Below are positions 1 to 11,442 of a DNA stretch of 24,248 bases, piece after piece. Under the pieces are notes generated by a model that made no database searches, was not told the DNA's origin, and was given only the letters and a program-made list of their open reading frames with translations. A program made the translations under genes and the position numbers. Position 1 is the stretch's first letter, and every line of letters begins with the position of its first letter. This DNA is from Didymodactylos carnosus (Eukaryota > Rotifera > Eurotatoria > Philodinida > Philodinidae). Location of the stretch: contig CAJNOQ010002454.1 in assembly GCA_905250885.1 (NCBI GenBank), forward strand, positions 1-24,248. The letters run 5' to 3'.

Positions 1-83
1 AGCTTGATATATTGTATAAAAAGCCGACAGATAATTATTTTAAATTTTCCGCTTATGTGTAAAAACTCAAACATAAAAACAAA

Positions 84-871
84 TCATTTTAGATACAATA
101 TACTTAAAATTAGAACTGTTGGTCTTAGTGTAATGAATGTCATTAAATGTGAAAAAAGTTTATCGAGATTATGCTTTTCAATTTCGGTAAAAAATCCTTT
201 AGTTAATTGAAAACGTTTGGCATTAACAATAATCGCTAACAATTGAACAATAATTTGAGCATTGTCATATGAATTACTCTCATATATCTGTGTCAAATCA
301 TTTAGCAGTTCTGTTGTAAAATCCGTCTGAAATATTTTTTCTAATGTTGACAAATCATATTGTTTCAAATATTCAAATTTCATCGCACTAGTTTGACAAC
401 GACGCCATTGTAGAATAAATTCAGGTAGGTATTTTGGTAAATGGACAAAAGCTGAAGTAAACAATAAACAAATACTGAAACATATCTAAGAGCACACATT
501 AATACCCTAGAGCGAGCAAAACCAGGTGTATATTCCTTATACAATCATAGATGCTTACTTTTGGATTGAATAGGAGACGTTGCTGTAGTTATTGCAGGTA
601 GGGTGGTAGCCGATGCTGAATCTTGTCTCGCTGCTTGTTGATTCCAACTGACTTGTTTATAATGTTCAAATGTTAATGTTTCATTCTTATCTAACGGTTT
701 CAAATGCGACGCGGCTACGATTTGTCGAAATTCATCATAAGACGCGCAACGTTGTTCAATTGCACGAAATTTTGCAGAATTTCGTTGCCAATAGACGGTT
801 TCAGCCTGTTTTTCTTTTGAAAAATTCTCGGCTAATTTACGGAAATTAATATTAACCGATGAGGATGTCAT
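84..871 (-). CDS. CCDC103: CCDC103-like dynein arm assembly factor, two exons
   Basis: In animals CCDC103 is a cytoplasmic and axonemal factor needed to attach dynein arms to ciliary microtubules. The model has exon 1 at 871-559 and exon 2 at 451-84, joined by a GT..AG intron (452-558). The two exons keep frame (313 + 368 nt), giving 226 residues; human CCDC103 has about 242. Exon 1 carries the diagnostic stretch AKFRAIEQRCASYDEF followed by ASHLKPLDKNE, close to the N-terminal dynein-attachment region of the family. Exon 2 begins at LPKYLPEFILQWRRC and runs through KQYDLSTLEKIFQTDF to KRFQLTKGFFTEIEKHN, which fits the helical RPAP3_C-type domain. The last 13 residues (after MTFITL) do not resemble the family, so the C-terminus may be truncated or may continue in an unseen exon. 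A stretch of this exon (125-199) recurs as a perfect inverted copy at 23812-23886. Confidence 0.88.
125..199. repeat. 75-bp segment duplicated in inverted orientation (left copy)
   Basis: This part of CCDC103 exon 2 is, read on the minus strand, identical over 75 bases to 23812-23886 on the plus strand. Flanking sequence differs on both sides. It encodes the family segment GFFTEIEKHNLDKLFSHL. Confidence 0.93.
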
Positions 872-1121
872 GCTCTATAAATTATGAAAATATTAAAAGA
901 TATGAACTCTCATCCGTTTAAATCTTTGTCAGTAAACGGAAAAGTCGTCCTAGAAGTTATGCGAAAAGCTAAACAATATTTTGTAAACTGTGTAAAAAGA
1001 GTATCTTCGTAAACTTCTGTCAGCATTGAAAAAACTTAATTGATTGAATGAAAGTTTTAGGGTAAGCCAAACACAAACCAAGTTTTCCGAATCTATTTTT
1101 CTGTTTTGGATTCTTGTTAAT
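872..1121. other. Upstream flank of CCDC103, no gene seen
   Basis: AT-rich sequence immediately 5' of the CCDC103 start codon on the minus strand. It presumably holds its promoter and 5' UTR. I see no coding exon or repeat. Confidence 0.5.
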
Positions 1122-1334
1122 TTACGTTGCTTCTAAACTATTCTTAAACATCTGAACATGTTTTTCCAACAAAAGAGGAATGCACGAAATAAGAGGCTTA
1201 TTGTCATTAGGGTATACACCATCAATATCTGGCTCATACTTAATCAGATAGCGTTCAGAGTTCTTAGTAAGTGAAAGTAATTCTTCCTCATTACTATCAA
1301 AGTTAAATTCACCTATTTGAAGTGGAAAGTACAC
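1122..1334 (-). CDS. Unassigned exon-like ORF, possible terminal exon
   Basis: I do not recognise this protein. The frame reads through a possible splice acceptor (TTTAG just upstream on the minus strand, near 1350) into VYFPLQIGEFNFDSNEEELL and then YEPDIDGVYPND, ending at SLEAT and a stop. Composition is balanced, with acidic, hydrophobic and aromatic residues mixed, unlike the lysine- or phenylalanine-rich chance ORFs nearby. That suggests a real or formerly real terminal exon. No upstream exon could be joined, because the sequence beyond it is the motif-rich stretch at 1410-2600. It may be the 3' remnant of a gene cut off by an insertion, or an element-encoded fragment. Confidence 0.35.
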   Translation of the reverse strand: MYFPLQIGEFNFDSNEEELLSLTKNSERYLIKYEPDIDGVYPNDNKPLISCIPLLLEKHVQMFKNSLEAT

Positions 1335-1409
1335 TTTCGAAGTACTCTAAATTCGTGCAGATGAAGGTAAGGTTAGTCTAAATATATTTTGTTTTTCTAA
1401 TAACCAAAA

Positions 1410-2600
1410 CTACCTTAAGTTTCACGAATTAAGTATGTCTTAAATTAGACTTAAACTGGATGTCTAATTTAGGTCTAGTGCCTGGTGTTCTTTTTTGTGA
1501 AAAAGAAACCACCCATGATACACAAGTAAGAAAGAGTGGCAATACTAAAGACAAAAGAAGACTAAAGTATAAGACAGGAACTCATGGAGTAACCAATAAA
1601 AAAAATATAAAAGTACAAAATATAAACAAAAGTAAAGAAAACTAACATGAGCATGAGTTGACTAGAAATAATCTATTTTTTACTGTAAAAGAGGTTGAGA
1701 TACAGCTCTGTTAAACGAAAAAGAAAAACGAATTACTGATTCTGGTAGTTTATTGCATTCAGGGGCAGTTGTGGAAACGAAGAGTGAACTATATGAAAAG
1801 AAAGACAATTAATATGAAAGATATAGGGCGATCGTTAATAAGAATAAGAAAAAAAGTGGACCAAGTACGCTGCCTTCAGACACAACAGAAAGAATAGAAG
1901 AAGGAGACGCGACAGAGTCATCCATCTGCACGTACTGAGAACAATTTGATAGGTAAGTGCCTATAGTGTAAAATACATCTGCTTCTTGTTGCTAAGCAGC
2001 CATGTTTCGAAGCAAGAGAGTCCTTGCACTCTTTAAATTTTTACTTTAGTAGAATTATTATTGGTCAATGAACAAACAAATTGTAGATCGTTGATAGCAC
2101 CTGATGATAACAGAACGAAAGAGAAAAATAAAACATGAAAAGATTGTTTTTGGTCAAAGTACGCTTTACTTTGCACTATAGGCGTGAATATGTAAATGAA
2201 AATTTATTATTCTTTTTTCTGTATTGTTTTTTACTGTTCCATAAAGATAAAAAATATAGAACGAAAGAAGTACGCTAAAAAATTAAAGGGCATCCTAAGG
2301 TTGAGTTCAGGGATGTGTTTCGCATCACAATCTAAGTCTAACTTAAGTAAAGACAAAACTAAGTCTTTTACTTAAGTTCATTTTAACCTAAGACATGTCT
2401 TAATTTGTTTCACAAATAAGACTTAACTTACACCTATGTTAAACATTTAACTTGAGACTTAACCTGAAAAACTAAGAGATAGTTCAGGTTACCAGACATG
2501 AATTTCAAGTTTATTTTAAACTTAAAAGCTTAATTTAGACAACTAATTTAATTTTAGCTCAATTTTTTTAAGAGTCACATCAGGTCTTAGTGTAATCTAA
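1410..2600. repeat. Possible decayed element with CTTAAG / AAGTCT motif clusters at both ends
   Basis: Two clusters of related short words (CTTAAG, AAGTCT/AGACTT, ATGTCTTAA) lie at about 1410-1480 and, much denser, at 2320-2600. The minus-strand reading of the right cluster (GAAACAAATTAAGACATGTC) resembles the left one (CACGAATTAAGTATGTC), suggesting opposed subterminal repeats. The interior, including a lysine- and asparagine-rich ORF at 1460-1645, shows no recognisable transposase. Exact ends and target-site duplications were not found, so this is a weak call. Confidence 0.3.
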
Positions 2601-4069
2601 CCGTTATGTACAACATTACTCTAGGATGATCAGATATTCGACAGACCGCCGATTTGTCTGTCTATGCTTGATTATAACTGGTTTTATATCAGTTATATTT
2701 CTCTTTCTTGATCTACGGACTTGATGGCGTTGAAAGATGATTACATCATTTTTTGTTTACTTATATCGAAATGTGAATAAAGATTGAAAAAGCATAACAA
2801 TTCTTTATTTTTGATGTCCGAAGTTAGCTATTCTATACATGATTTTCGGCACATGACACAGTTTTCAATTTAGTTAGTAAAATGTAAATTTTTGAATTTG
2901 TTTCAATGTTTTGTCGTGTAAGCGTGCACATATTTCTAGATCTTTGTTAAATAATTTGTTCCTCTGCTGAGCTGCTGATTGATTAGGTACCCACGCTTTT
3001 TGATATACATTCGTTTGGGCATTTTATCGCATTATTAGTTACCGTTTTCTTTTGTAGATTTATTGATATTAGCCATATGAACGTAAAACACTTGGTTATT
3101 GATTTTCGACAGCCGTTTTGTCGTTTGATCTCTTTAAGAAGACGAATATGTTCGTTACAGCATAAAAGAAGAAGAAAAACGGAAACGTTTGCTGATTGTT
3201 CATCTTTTAGAGTCGATAATTATAGTTTCGAGAATACATCTGTCTATATAAACAGTTTCACACATTTGACTGTTTTTCTTCAATTTTAAATTTTCTATTC
3301 TTCTATCAAATCATATAGAAGATAAATCACCTTTTTTCGACTCCACATACCTATTTCTATGAATAGAATGGAAAAGATTAATTAAAGTTAAACAAAATGT
3401 TAAACATGCGAAAAAACGAAAAAGAAAACAAATGTATCTATTTTTCTCTCTCATCCGTTGAACATTTGTCAAGCGTTTCCTTTTCTTTTTGTCTACGTAA
3501 ACCATGTATGACAATTTGTGTGAAAAATCACAGAAAAAAAATTTTTTTTTCTTGTTAATATCAAATGAGTATATGCAGAGTGAATTCGCCGGTAATGTAA
3601 GTAATTACAAAACTGTAGTTCACCATAGAACTTAGTCAACTTCTATGTATGTATCCAAATTGATTTTATATTTGAATACTTTATGGTTAGACTTATATAA
3701 CGAGATTCTTTCTCGGTTTCATTTTCATGCAGACAAAACCTATGGCTAGCAGATTCGATTTTTTGAGATTGATCGTAATTTCTCGTTTTTCCTTTCACAT
3801 TGTGCCATAAATTAAAAATAGAATTCGTTTACAGTTCAGCACAATAGACAAAATAACTGTTTGGCTTTTACGAGAGAGAACTGAACGTTTTGCAACTGAG
3901 AACTTATAATTTTCTAACAGGCTTACTAATGTTAATCAGCTATTCTTTTTTCATATTAGCTTATTGAGATAAAAAATTATACTATGGAAAATTTCAAATT
4001 GTTTTTAGATTTAAGTTTATTGCTCTTTGTTTTATTCAACTCTTCCTCTAACTTTCTGTCGCTTATTCA
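2601..4069. other. Intergenic upstream region of YAP, no gene seen
   Basis: AT-rich sequence before the YAP start codon. The only structures noted are a 7-bp stem with a 9-nt loop (GACAGAC..GTCTGTC, 2640-2662) and a neighbouring ATAACTG..CAGTTAT inverted pair just after it. Short ORFs here (3077-3289, 3311-3514) look like chance. It may contain a 5' UTR exon and promoter of the downstream gene. Confidence 0.5.
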
Positions 4070-7000
4070 ATGTGTGAATCGACGTTGTATTCGTCTCCAT
4101 CATCACATTCAAAATCTTATATCAAAGTTGAAGATCAAAATCAAACTGAATTAGACAAGTTATTTCGTGTTGCGACCAATCCGCATCATATCGAACGCAG
4201 TCGTCATATATCAAAACCGTTTCGTGAACGAGACTTGCCGGAGTCATTTTTTCAACCACCAAAATCAACATCAGCCTCATCATCAACAAATTCAATTCCA
4301 GTAGCAGAAAGTAGTTCTACTGTTGCTCATCATCTACATGTTAAAAATCAACTAAGTTTACCAAATATTCCATCTTCGAGAACAATCATCAGTAATGATC
4401 CTACTCGAGGACATCTACGAACAGCATCTGATACAGCCGTTCTAGATGGACCAGGTGGATCAACAGGAGGCATATCACAATTAGAATTACAAACAAACTC
4501 GCAAATATCTGTATTACCAATGCCAGAGGGATGGGAAATGAAGAAGACGACAGATGGACAAACATATTTTATCGAGTAACTAGTTTTCGTTAATTTATTC
4601 TTTAGTTTTGCATCTAAAGTATAACCTGAGTTTTTATCATATTGTTTTAGTCATTTAACTCAAGTGACAACTTGGAATGATCCTCGCCCTTTTCATTATC
4701 AACAATTTTCATTATATGTTCAAACTCTTCCTCTTCCAGATGGTTATGAACAAGCACATGACTTAAAAGGAAACACCTATTATATAAATCATCATCTACA
4801 ACAAACACAGTGGGATGATCCAAGATTAGGTGATAAACTAACAATACTCTGTCTACTTTACTTTATTTTATATCACTTTAAATCCTTTTTAGCGTATTAT
4901 TGGTCAATATCAACAAAACGTTTGGATACCGGTGCTTCAGATAGTGTCGCTACTCAACCATCCATCTCACCGATAGCATCAACAACATCTCCTCATAGCA
5001 TTTCTCATCGTTCACCGTCTGGTGGCAGATTAGTTTCATCAAATTCATCAACAAGCGGTGTTTCGACCCATGGTACATCTGCACCTGTCTCGTCACCATA
5101 TCAAAATGAAACATTGAAACAAAAACTATATGTAATTATGAATGAACAAAGAGCATTACAACAACGAAAAGAAGAATTAGAAAGAATGGTACGTAACTAC
5201 ATAATTTCCTATTCTATTGTTAGTTCTACTGTGACTATTTTCAGACAGAAATTTTGTTATTATGATAATGGTAAAGTAATTGAAAGTAGAATCAGCGCTA
5301 TTTGTTTTGTGTTGTTTTTTCTCGGTGATGGTCGTCGTTTTGTTTTGTCTATTTTCTACTACTGGTTATGCTAGCGCTAAGCACTACATAATCACTAAAA
5401 TTCTGGGTGCGCAGTTTTGTTGTTTTTTGGCTGAAGCAAGAACAATCATGTTTCTTAGTTGTAGTTTTGGACTCTAAGGATGTGTTCGTTTTGGGTCTTA
5501 GAAATATTTTCTGTGATTATTTTAGAAATAGAAGTCAGATATGCTAAATCTCCCACCCAAACATCTTCAACAGAGAAAAATTCCCGAGTATAATCAACGA
5601 ATGATTTTTGAGCAGTTGAGATTTATAGCCCACGAGATCCTACACGCAAAATTTTATTGTATTATTTGAACATTAGACGATACTGTATCGAATGATACGT
5701 ACGCAAAAAATGTATTGATCAATAACGCTAAAAGTTTTAGCGTTAACGCTAAAAGGTTTTGTCTATCCTTGTTTGCATATGATTTTTCAACGTCTTGGAT
5801 TTTTGTGATTTATTCGAGTTTTTAACAAATATTGATGGCTAAGTTGTAAGTCACGGAACAAAGCTGAGTCGCATGATGTACGCTACGTTGGTTATATTGA
5901 AACGAAGAAACATTTTAAAAGAATTCCTCCTGTCGTACGCTGAGGCAAGGTGATGATTTCTACATTTTTCTCTGGTAGTGAGTGACTAGACCAAAGTGAA
6001 TGACTTTGCTTTCACGGTACGCATACATATTTCGAAGAAAAATAAATAGCCTTTGTGTTTGTTCACAAGTTATTTTTTATTTATTATCGTTTTCTATGCT
6101 TTGTTGTTCTGTCTTAAATATGGCCTATATTTGTGCTAGTATAAACACTACGATCAACGTATAACGGTTTATTATATCTCATGTTGTTTTTTTCAAGGAA
6201 GCCGATGTTCGTAAAATGCTAAACGACCGTTGCAATGTTAATTTATCATCCGATCAACAAGCAAATATCGATTCAATTTTAGAACTTTTACATCATCGTC
6301 GACAAAATAGTGAAGATAGTGGAGTTGGAGAAGGTAAATGCTCTGAAGGATATTAATAATTCTAGATGATCACTCGAATGAAAAATTTTTAAAACAAAAT
6401 AATCTGTTTATCACCTTCTATTTTAAGGATTCATTAAATTCATTTTCATTTCTAGGACGTAGCAGTATTAATCGTACACCAGATGCTTTGGTATCTGGCG
6501 ATGATTCAATGTTTCTTAATCCAATAGGTATGTCGAAGATTTAAACACATAGTTTGCTTATCTTTTGAAATAGTCATTGTTCATTGAAGCAATGAATTAT
6601 CGTCATAATAATCCTCATAATATTGTGACATGGTCCGGGTATGTTGTCTGCTGCTTCATAAAGAGGAAAGTTAGGGAAGGGATGAGCATAACACTGAGGC
6701 ACATTACTAACAAAAAAAACCACGCATAATGGCTCCAAAATGAAAATATTTCTTTCATCCATAAGTATGTTTTGCATTGGTTTTTATTTTCTGTTATCCA
6801 GATTACGGCAACTTTCCAATGGAAATGGATGTACAACAGTCCATTTTACCGGAATTGAACGAACCACAACTTAAAGTAAGAAGTTGAGATATTTATATAA
6901 AAAGAATATTTTAGTTTATTATAAATTCAGCTTTAACTAGATTTTAAAATACTTATGGGACCTACAAATGTCTATACTTCCCGTGTTTGTAGTTAGAAAT

Positions 7001-7414
7001 GCAATTATTTTTTAAAATAGAACATTTTTAGTGACAAAAAAAAAGGATTAAAATTTGAAAATTATCTATTATAGAGAAATTTGGTGGGAAATGTATCTTA
7101 TTTACATCGTATAGTATAAATGTAAACTGCATACAAGATTAATGAAAACATTTGTTTGCTAAACGCTATGAAATCATGTAGTTTTGTCTCTAATATTAAT
7201 ATCAATTAAATTTTTCGCTCGTTGTATGTAACACCATGTTCTATGAAAAATTTAAAAAGAAGACTGATTCTCGGCTAATTTCTATTACATGAATTTGATT
7301 TGTAGTAGAATTTATGAGCCACTGTTCTAAAATAATTCGTGAAAAGAAGCTCATATTTACATTATATATTTCTTTGTTCCACAGGAACTTACAGATTTAT
7401 TTGGTTACAAATAA
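4070..7414 (+). CDS. YAP1: Yorkie/YAP transcriptional co-activator, seven exons
   Basis: YAP is the Hippo-pathway effector: it shuttles to the nucleus and activates transcription with TEAD factors. Exons are 4070-4575, 4651-4829, 4893-5188, 6198-6333, 6456-6527, 6802-6875 and 7385-7414. All introns are GT..AG and in frame, giving 430 residues. Residues 29-64 form the TEAD-binding region, with LDKLF and the omega loop LPESFFQPP. Residues 115-120 are HLRTAS, matching the LATS site HxRxxS that recruits 14-3-3. WW1 is about 149-182 (GWEMKKT..TTWNDP). WW2 is about 196-229, but its first tryptophan is tyrosine (PDGYEQA). A coiled coil follows (KQKLYVIMNEQRALQQ). Exons 4-5 carry SEDSGVGEG and RTPD, like the DSG/TPD stretch of vertebrate YAP. 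The protein ends in LFGYK, so the usual C-terminal PDZ-binding motif is absent. The first ATG is used; a further 5' exon is possible. Confidence 0.93.
5189..6197 (+). other. Large YAP intron 3
   Basis: A 1,009-base intron between the coiled-coil exon and exon 4, with donor GTACGT and acceptor TTCAAG. Small ORFs inside look like chance. It contains a perfect 21-base inverted repeat, AACGCTAAAA-g-TTTTAGCGTT (5724-5744), followed at once by a third copy of AACGCTAAAA (5745-5754). Confidence 0.75.
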
Positions 7415-8853
7415 TAGACATGGGTATAATATCTATATCTTCTTTTGCTCTTTTTCTTTTGATTATGCTTAATTAATCTTAAGCTTCGACTTTGCTTGTA
7501 TATTAGCACTATTAACTTATTGCTTGTTGCTACTAGTAACAACTTCTTTTCATTAAATACGTTTCTATTGTTTTTTTCTCTGTTTAGGTCGGTCATTTGT
7601 TTAGTGGTCATTTGTCATCATCAAAACAAATTTGGCTTTAATTGGTTTAATGAACATTTTTCATTATGCTTATTGTTTTATTTATTCAATTTCGAGGATT
7701 ATTTTCTTTTATTAAAAAGAGAACATTTTTTACATCCAAATTTAATGTCAGTATTTATTCTCGAACACTCAAGAGCCTTTTTTCATTAAAAAAAAAACTG
7801 CTCTCTTATCAGAAAACCATAAAATTCGTTTTCGCTCTCTTTCGGTGTTTTCTTATAACCCCAGTGAATTTAAAGAAGATGTATGTTTTTTTCTCTGCAA
7901 TTTAATTGTATCTTCGTTCACATTCGTTTTTCTTTTGTTCTGCTCACAAAAAATTTAATATTGTTCGGATTTTTCTTTCTCTTATTCGAAAATTGTAAAT
8001 AATATTAGATTTTTTCGATATTTTTCAGCAGTTGACATTAGCTGAAATGTTATATACTAGAATTTCATACGGAAATGTCATGTGACATCTTTCTAAATGA
8101 TCATTCTTTCATGTGTTGGACTCGAGTTCAGAGAAAGGTTGATTGATAGGGAGGCGTGTGTAGGAGAATTTTTTCAGTGTGCTAAAAATTCATCCCTTAT
8201 GTTAATGTGAACTTATGAATGTATTTTGAAATATATATCTCAACGTTCTGTCCGTAGCTTCTGTTTCAAGCTTCTATATTTTTTCTATAATTCATTGTTA
8301 TTACTATTTCCACTAGAGAATGATTATGCATGTCTTGATGGATTTATTATGTAACCGAATGTATGTACGTATGTATCAAATCGATTGTTATAAAAATGCC
8401 CCGGTGCGCGTGTGAAGCTATCTTTCTTACTCTTTAATTTGGTGATTGTATTTCGTTTTCTAACGCACCTAAATCGTTTTTTGTTTTGTTTTTTAATCTA
8501 AAATTCACACGATGATCATGATGATAGATTTTCGTTATTGTTGCGTTTTTCGTTTGTTGCGTTTCTTATTTGCTGCATAAATAGAAAGAAATGAAATATT
8601 ATAGCTTTTCAGCTGCTGTGTTTTTTTCGTTGATGATATAAACAATGTGCGTTCGACCCAGTGTTTTTGTTTTTATTTTTAAATTTTGAAAATTCATTAA
8701 TGTTTTTTCCGCAGTTCAATGTAATAAAAGTAATATATAGTTTTTCAAATCAAATTAATATTAGCAAAAGTTTATCATGATATTTGATTCTGATTTAATT
8801 TATAAATTTGGACAATAATATATTTGTTGTCTTATCTTTAGATTTTATAGTCT
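7415..8853. other. Intergenic region between YAP and PEX7
   Basis: T-rich sequence holding the YAP 3' UTR and the PEX7 upstream region. ORFs at 7405-7905 are phenylalanine- and leucine-rich low-complexity readings, which I judge non-coding. A pyrimidine-rich acceptor (CTTATCTTTAG) lies 12 bases before the PEX7 ATG, so PEX7 probably has a 5' UTR intron or a trans-splice site here. Confidence 0.55.
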
Positions 8854-9980
8854 ATGTTGAATATTTATGGTCAATATGATACTGATGATCATGGTTACAG
8901 TGTGAAATATTCTCCACATATTCTTAATCAATTAGCATTAGTTACAAATGAAAATTATGGAATTAAAGGTCAAGGTACATTACATATTGTACAGGAACAA
9001 AATGGTGGTCAACTAGAAATTAAACAAAAACTAAAATATATTGATGCTCTATTTGATGTTACATTCTCTGAAATTGATCCAACTCTAATTGTATGTGCAG
9101 GAGCTGATTCTTCAATAACGTTATGGAAAGAGAATATTGGTTTGATTCAGACTTTTAAACAACATTCAAAAGAAGTATGGTGTGTACATTGGAGTGAAAG
9201 TAGAACAAATGATCAATTATTGTCAACGTCATCTGATTCGACAATTAAATTATGGGATTTAAATCGGTCAGTGTCATAGAATAGAGTGAAAAATCAGAGT
9301 TAGTGAAGCGTAACATTTCAGAAAAAAACAAAATTGCTGAAAAATGATTTTTATTGTTTGTTTATTGTAAAACTGTCTATGTTACTCTCTAGCAAGAATA
9401 GATCGTATCTTACTGTCATATATTTATATTTTTCTTTGTTTATTTTAGTCCAGATAATCATGCTGAAACATTACATGGTCATGAATCAATCATTTATTGT
9501 GCTCAATGGAATCCTCATCAATCCGGTCTTATATCTTCGGTGGGAGCTGATCATTCACTTCGTTTGTGGAATATAAAACAATCCATTAGTCAACCCATAT
9601 TTACAATGGTCGAGTGTCATCCAACTGAAATTCTCTGCTGTGATTGGTCCAGATATGATTCTCATCTATTAGTAACTGGCGGCTGTGATAATGTTTTAAG
9701 ATTATGGGATATACGCTCAATGAAACAGAACTGTTGTGCTTTCTATGTTGGACATGAATCAGCCATTAGGCGATGTAAATTTGCTTCTTATACGCGTAAT
9801 CTATTTGCGTCAGTGGGATATGACATGCATTTAAAATTATGGGATATTAGTGGTCAATGTAAATTATCAGAGAAAATAAGTTCAGAATTTGTGTATGGAC
9901 TCGATTGGAACTTGTTTCAGCAGAAAAAATTAGCGGTTTGCTCGTGGGATCGAGCAATGAAATTAGTTGAATTCTTGTGA
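8854..9980 (+). CDS. PEX7: PEX7, peroxisomal PTS2 receptor (WD40 protein)
   Basis: PEX7 binds the N-terminal PTS2 signal of peroxisomal matrix enzymes in the cytosol and delivers them to the peroxisome import machinery. Exons are 8854-9266 and 9449-9980, joined by a 182-base GT..AG intron that splits an arginine codon. The result is 314 residues (human 323). WD40 blades are visible as DALFDVTFSEID..ITLW, KEVWCVHWSES..IKLWD, ESIIYCAQWNPH..LRLWN, TEILCCDWSRYD..LRLWD and SAIRRCKFAS..LKLWD. A final blade has EFVYGLDWNLF..CSWDRAMKL. The near-exact match of the IIYCAQWNPH and EILCCDWSRYD segments to PEX7, with the right order and length, makes the call firm. The start is the first ATG after an acceptor-like TTTAG, and the following GYSVKYSP fits the family N-terminus. 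Confidence 0.95.
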
Positions 9981-11163
9981 AAAATGAGGTTTTTTTAATT
10001 TTTATACAATGAGAATGATTTTATTTTATTTTCTATTTATTTTTAAAATAAAATGCAAAAATTACATAAGTCAAAATCTGAATGGTGAGCAGATAGTTTT
10101 CATTTTTAATACACGTATTTTTAGTTCATTTTGTCACCAGTCTTTATTTGTTGTATTTCAGAAATATTGATTAAACAATGCTCACATAAAATACATGCAC
10201 TTTATCCTGTTCGTAATTAAAAGAGTTGTTGACAAGAATATGAGAAAAGCTTAAAACTTATAGAACACAGATAGTTTTGTGCTCTCTATAAAATGGCCGA
10301 TTCAGAAAAATTTTCTGAATTTGGTCTCTAGTTTTCTGAAGATTCAGTTTTCAGAAAAACGATCAGCCAAAGCCTAAGGATAACTTCGATGTTCATATTT
10401 GGAACCAGCGTCATCAATTACATATCGTCCGCCTAGTTTTATCGAAAAAACGATTTGCATCTTGGAACCATTCCCTCATTAGACAAAGTCAACTCCCACA
10501 AACAAATGACGAACAAAAAACACGAAAAAACTTTTGTTACATTATAAAGCGATGAATGAGAAAAAAAGAGGTGTTGTCATACCAATCTATCAAATATATA
10601 GACCCTATTGCAAGAATCCGAATCTTATCTGTATTCTTGTAAATTCCATAAATATACACAGGATATGTATGCACACCCTACCTTTTCTCTTTCTTTTTTT
10701 AATTTTTTATTTTACTCTAACTCATATGGTAGTTACTGTTCTCAAGTTATTACTTTTTTGTAACTATCCATGGCGTGTGTTGCTGAATAAATTTCGATTT
10801 GATGTATGTCATCATGTCTGAATTATTAGAGTTTGAGATTTAATGCTAATTTGTATTAATATGTATAAATCTTCCTGTCAGAAATCTGTTTTCGACAACA
10901 AACACGCGATGTTCCCCACAATATCAGAGCATGTTATCCTAACTAGATTAGATTAGAGTATACACTTCAACTGGAATATTTAAGTTTTTTCATCTCATAA
11001 TTACAGTAGCAAGGGTTCTCGCCATTTTAAGACCAAATAAAGTATTGTGTCATTTCAATTGGAAGAAAATCTGGGAGTTGGCGACGGCTGCTCTTAGGCA
11101 AAAAAAGAAATTTTGTAAAAAAATACAAAAGATCTTTGTACGTCTGAAGATTGATTTTTCGTA
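9981..11163. other. Downstream of PEX7, no gene seen
   Basis: PEX7 3' UTR and intergenic sequence. A likely polyadenylation signal AATAAA lies at 10047-10052. A compact foldback at about 10294-10372 contains the perfect 21-base palindrome ATTCAGAAAA-a-TTTTCTGAAT (10300-10320), followed by a second imperfect TTTTCTGAA/TTCAGAAAAA pair. Its outer ends TGGCCGAT and ATCAGCCA are roughly inverted, suggesting a very small decayed element. Other ORFs look like chance. Confidence 0.5.
10047..10052 (+). terminator. Probable polyadenylation signal of PEX7
   Basis: AATAAA 67 bases after the PEX7 stop codon, the expected distance and strand. Confidence 0.5.
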
Positions 11164-11406
11164 CAGTATTCAGAATTTTTGGTACTTTAGGAGTTCAGCG
11201 CCTCAGGATCTCCTTTTTATAGTTTACTACTATTTATGTGCTGTTTTGTCCAATCTACATATTAATTCTTATACTTGCATTAGATTAAAGCACACAAGAG
11301 AAAAAGATTAGATAAGAAAGGTCACATTTTTTTTGTCTGCTACTACAACGTCGTTTTTGCCATACATGTCATGGCGCCCGTTTGTATGTTATTTCTTTGG
11401 CTACTA
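11164..11406 (+). repeat. Left arm of the UGT cassette
   Basis: 243 bases beginning CAGTATTCAG and ending TTTGGCTACTA. It is the reverse complement of the right arm with about ten mismatches, mostly transitions, and one gap in a T-run. Confidence 0.92.
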
Positions 11407-11442
11407 ATATTCATTCCTTGATCATTCGGATTCAGTGTATTG

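Noticed and set aside
1460..1645. Plus-strand ORF rich in Lys, Asn and Thr
   Set aside because: Low-complexity composition typical of A-rich DNA, with no transposase or other motif recognised.
4647..4844. Minus-strand ORF
   Set aside because: Antisense shadow of the YAP WW-domain exon.
7405..7905. Several ORFs after YAP
   Set aside because: Phenylalanine- and lysine-rich readings of T/A-rich DNA, overlapping one another on both strands.
11045..11311. Plus-strand ORF of 88 codons
   Set aside because: It crosses the boundary of the inverted arm at 11164 and has no domain, so it is a chance frame.
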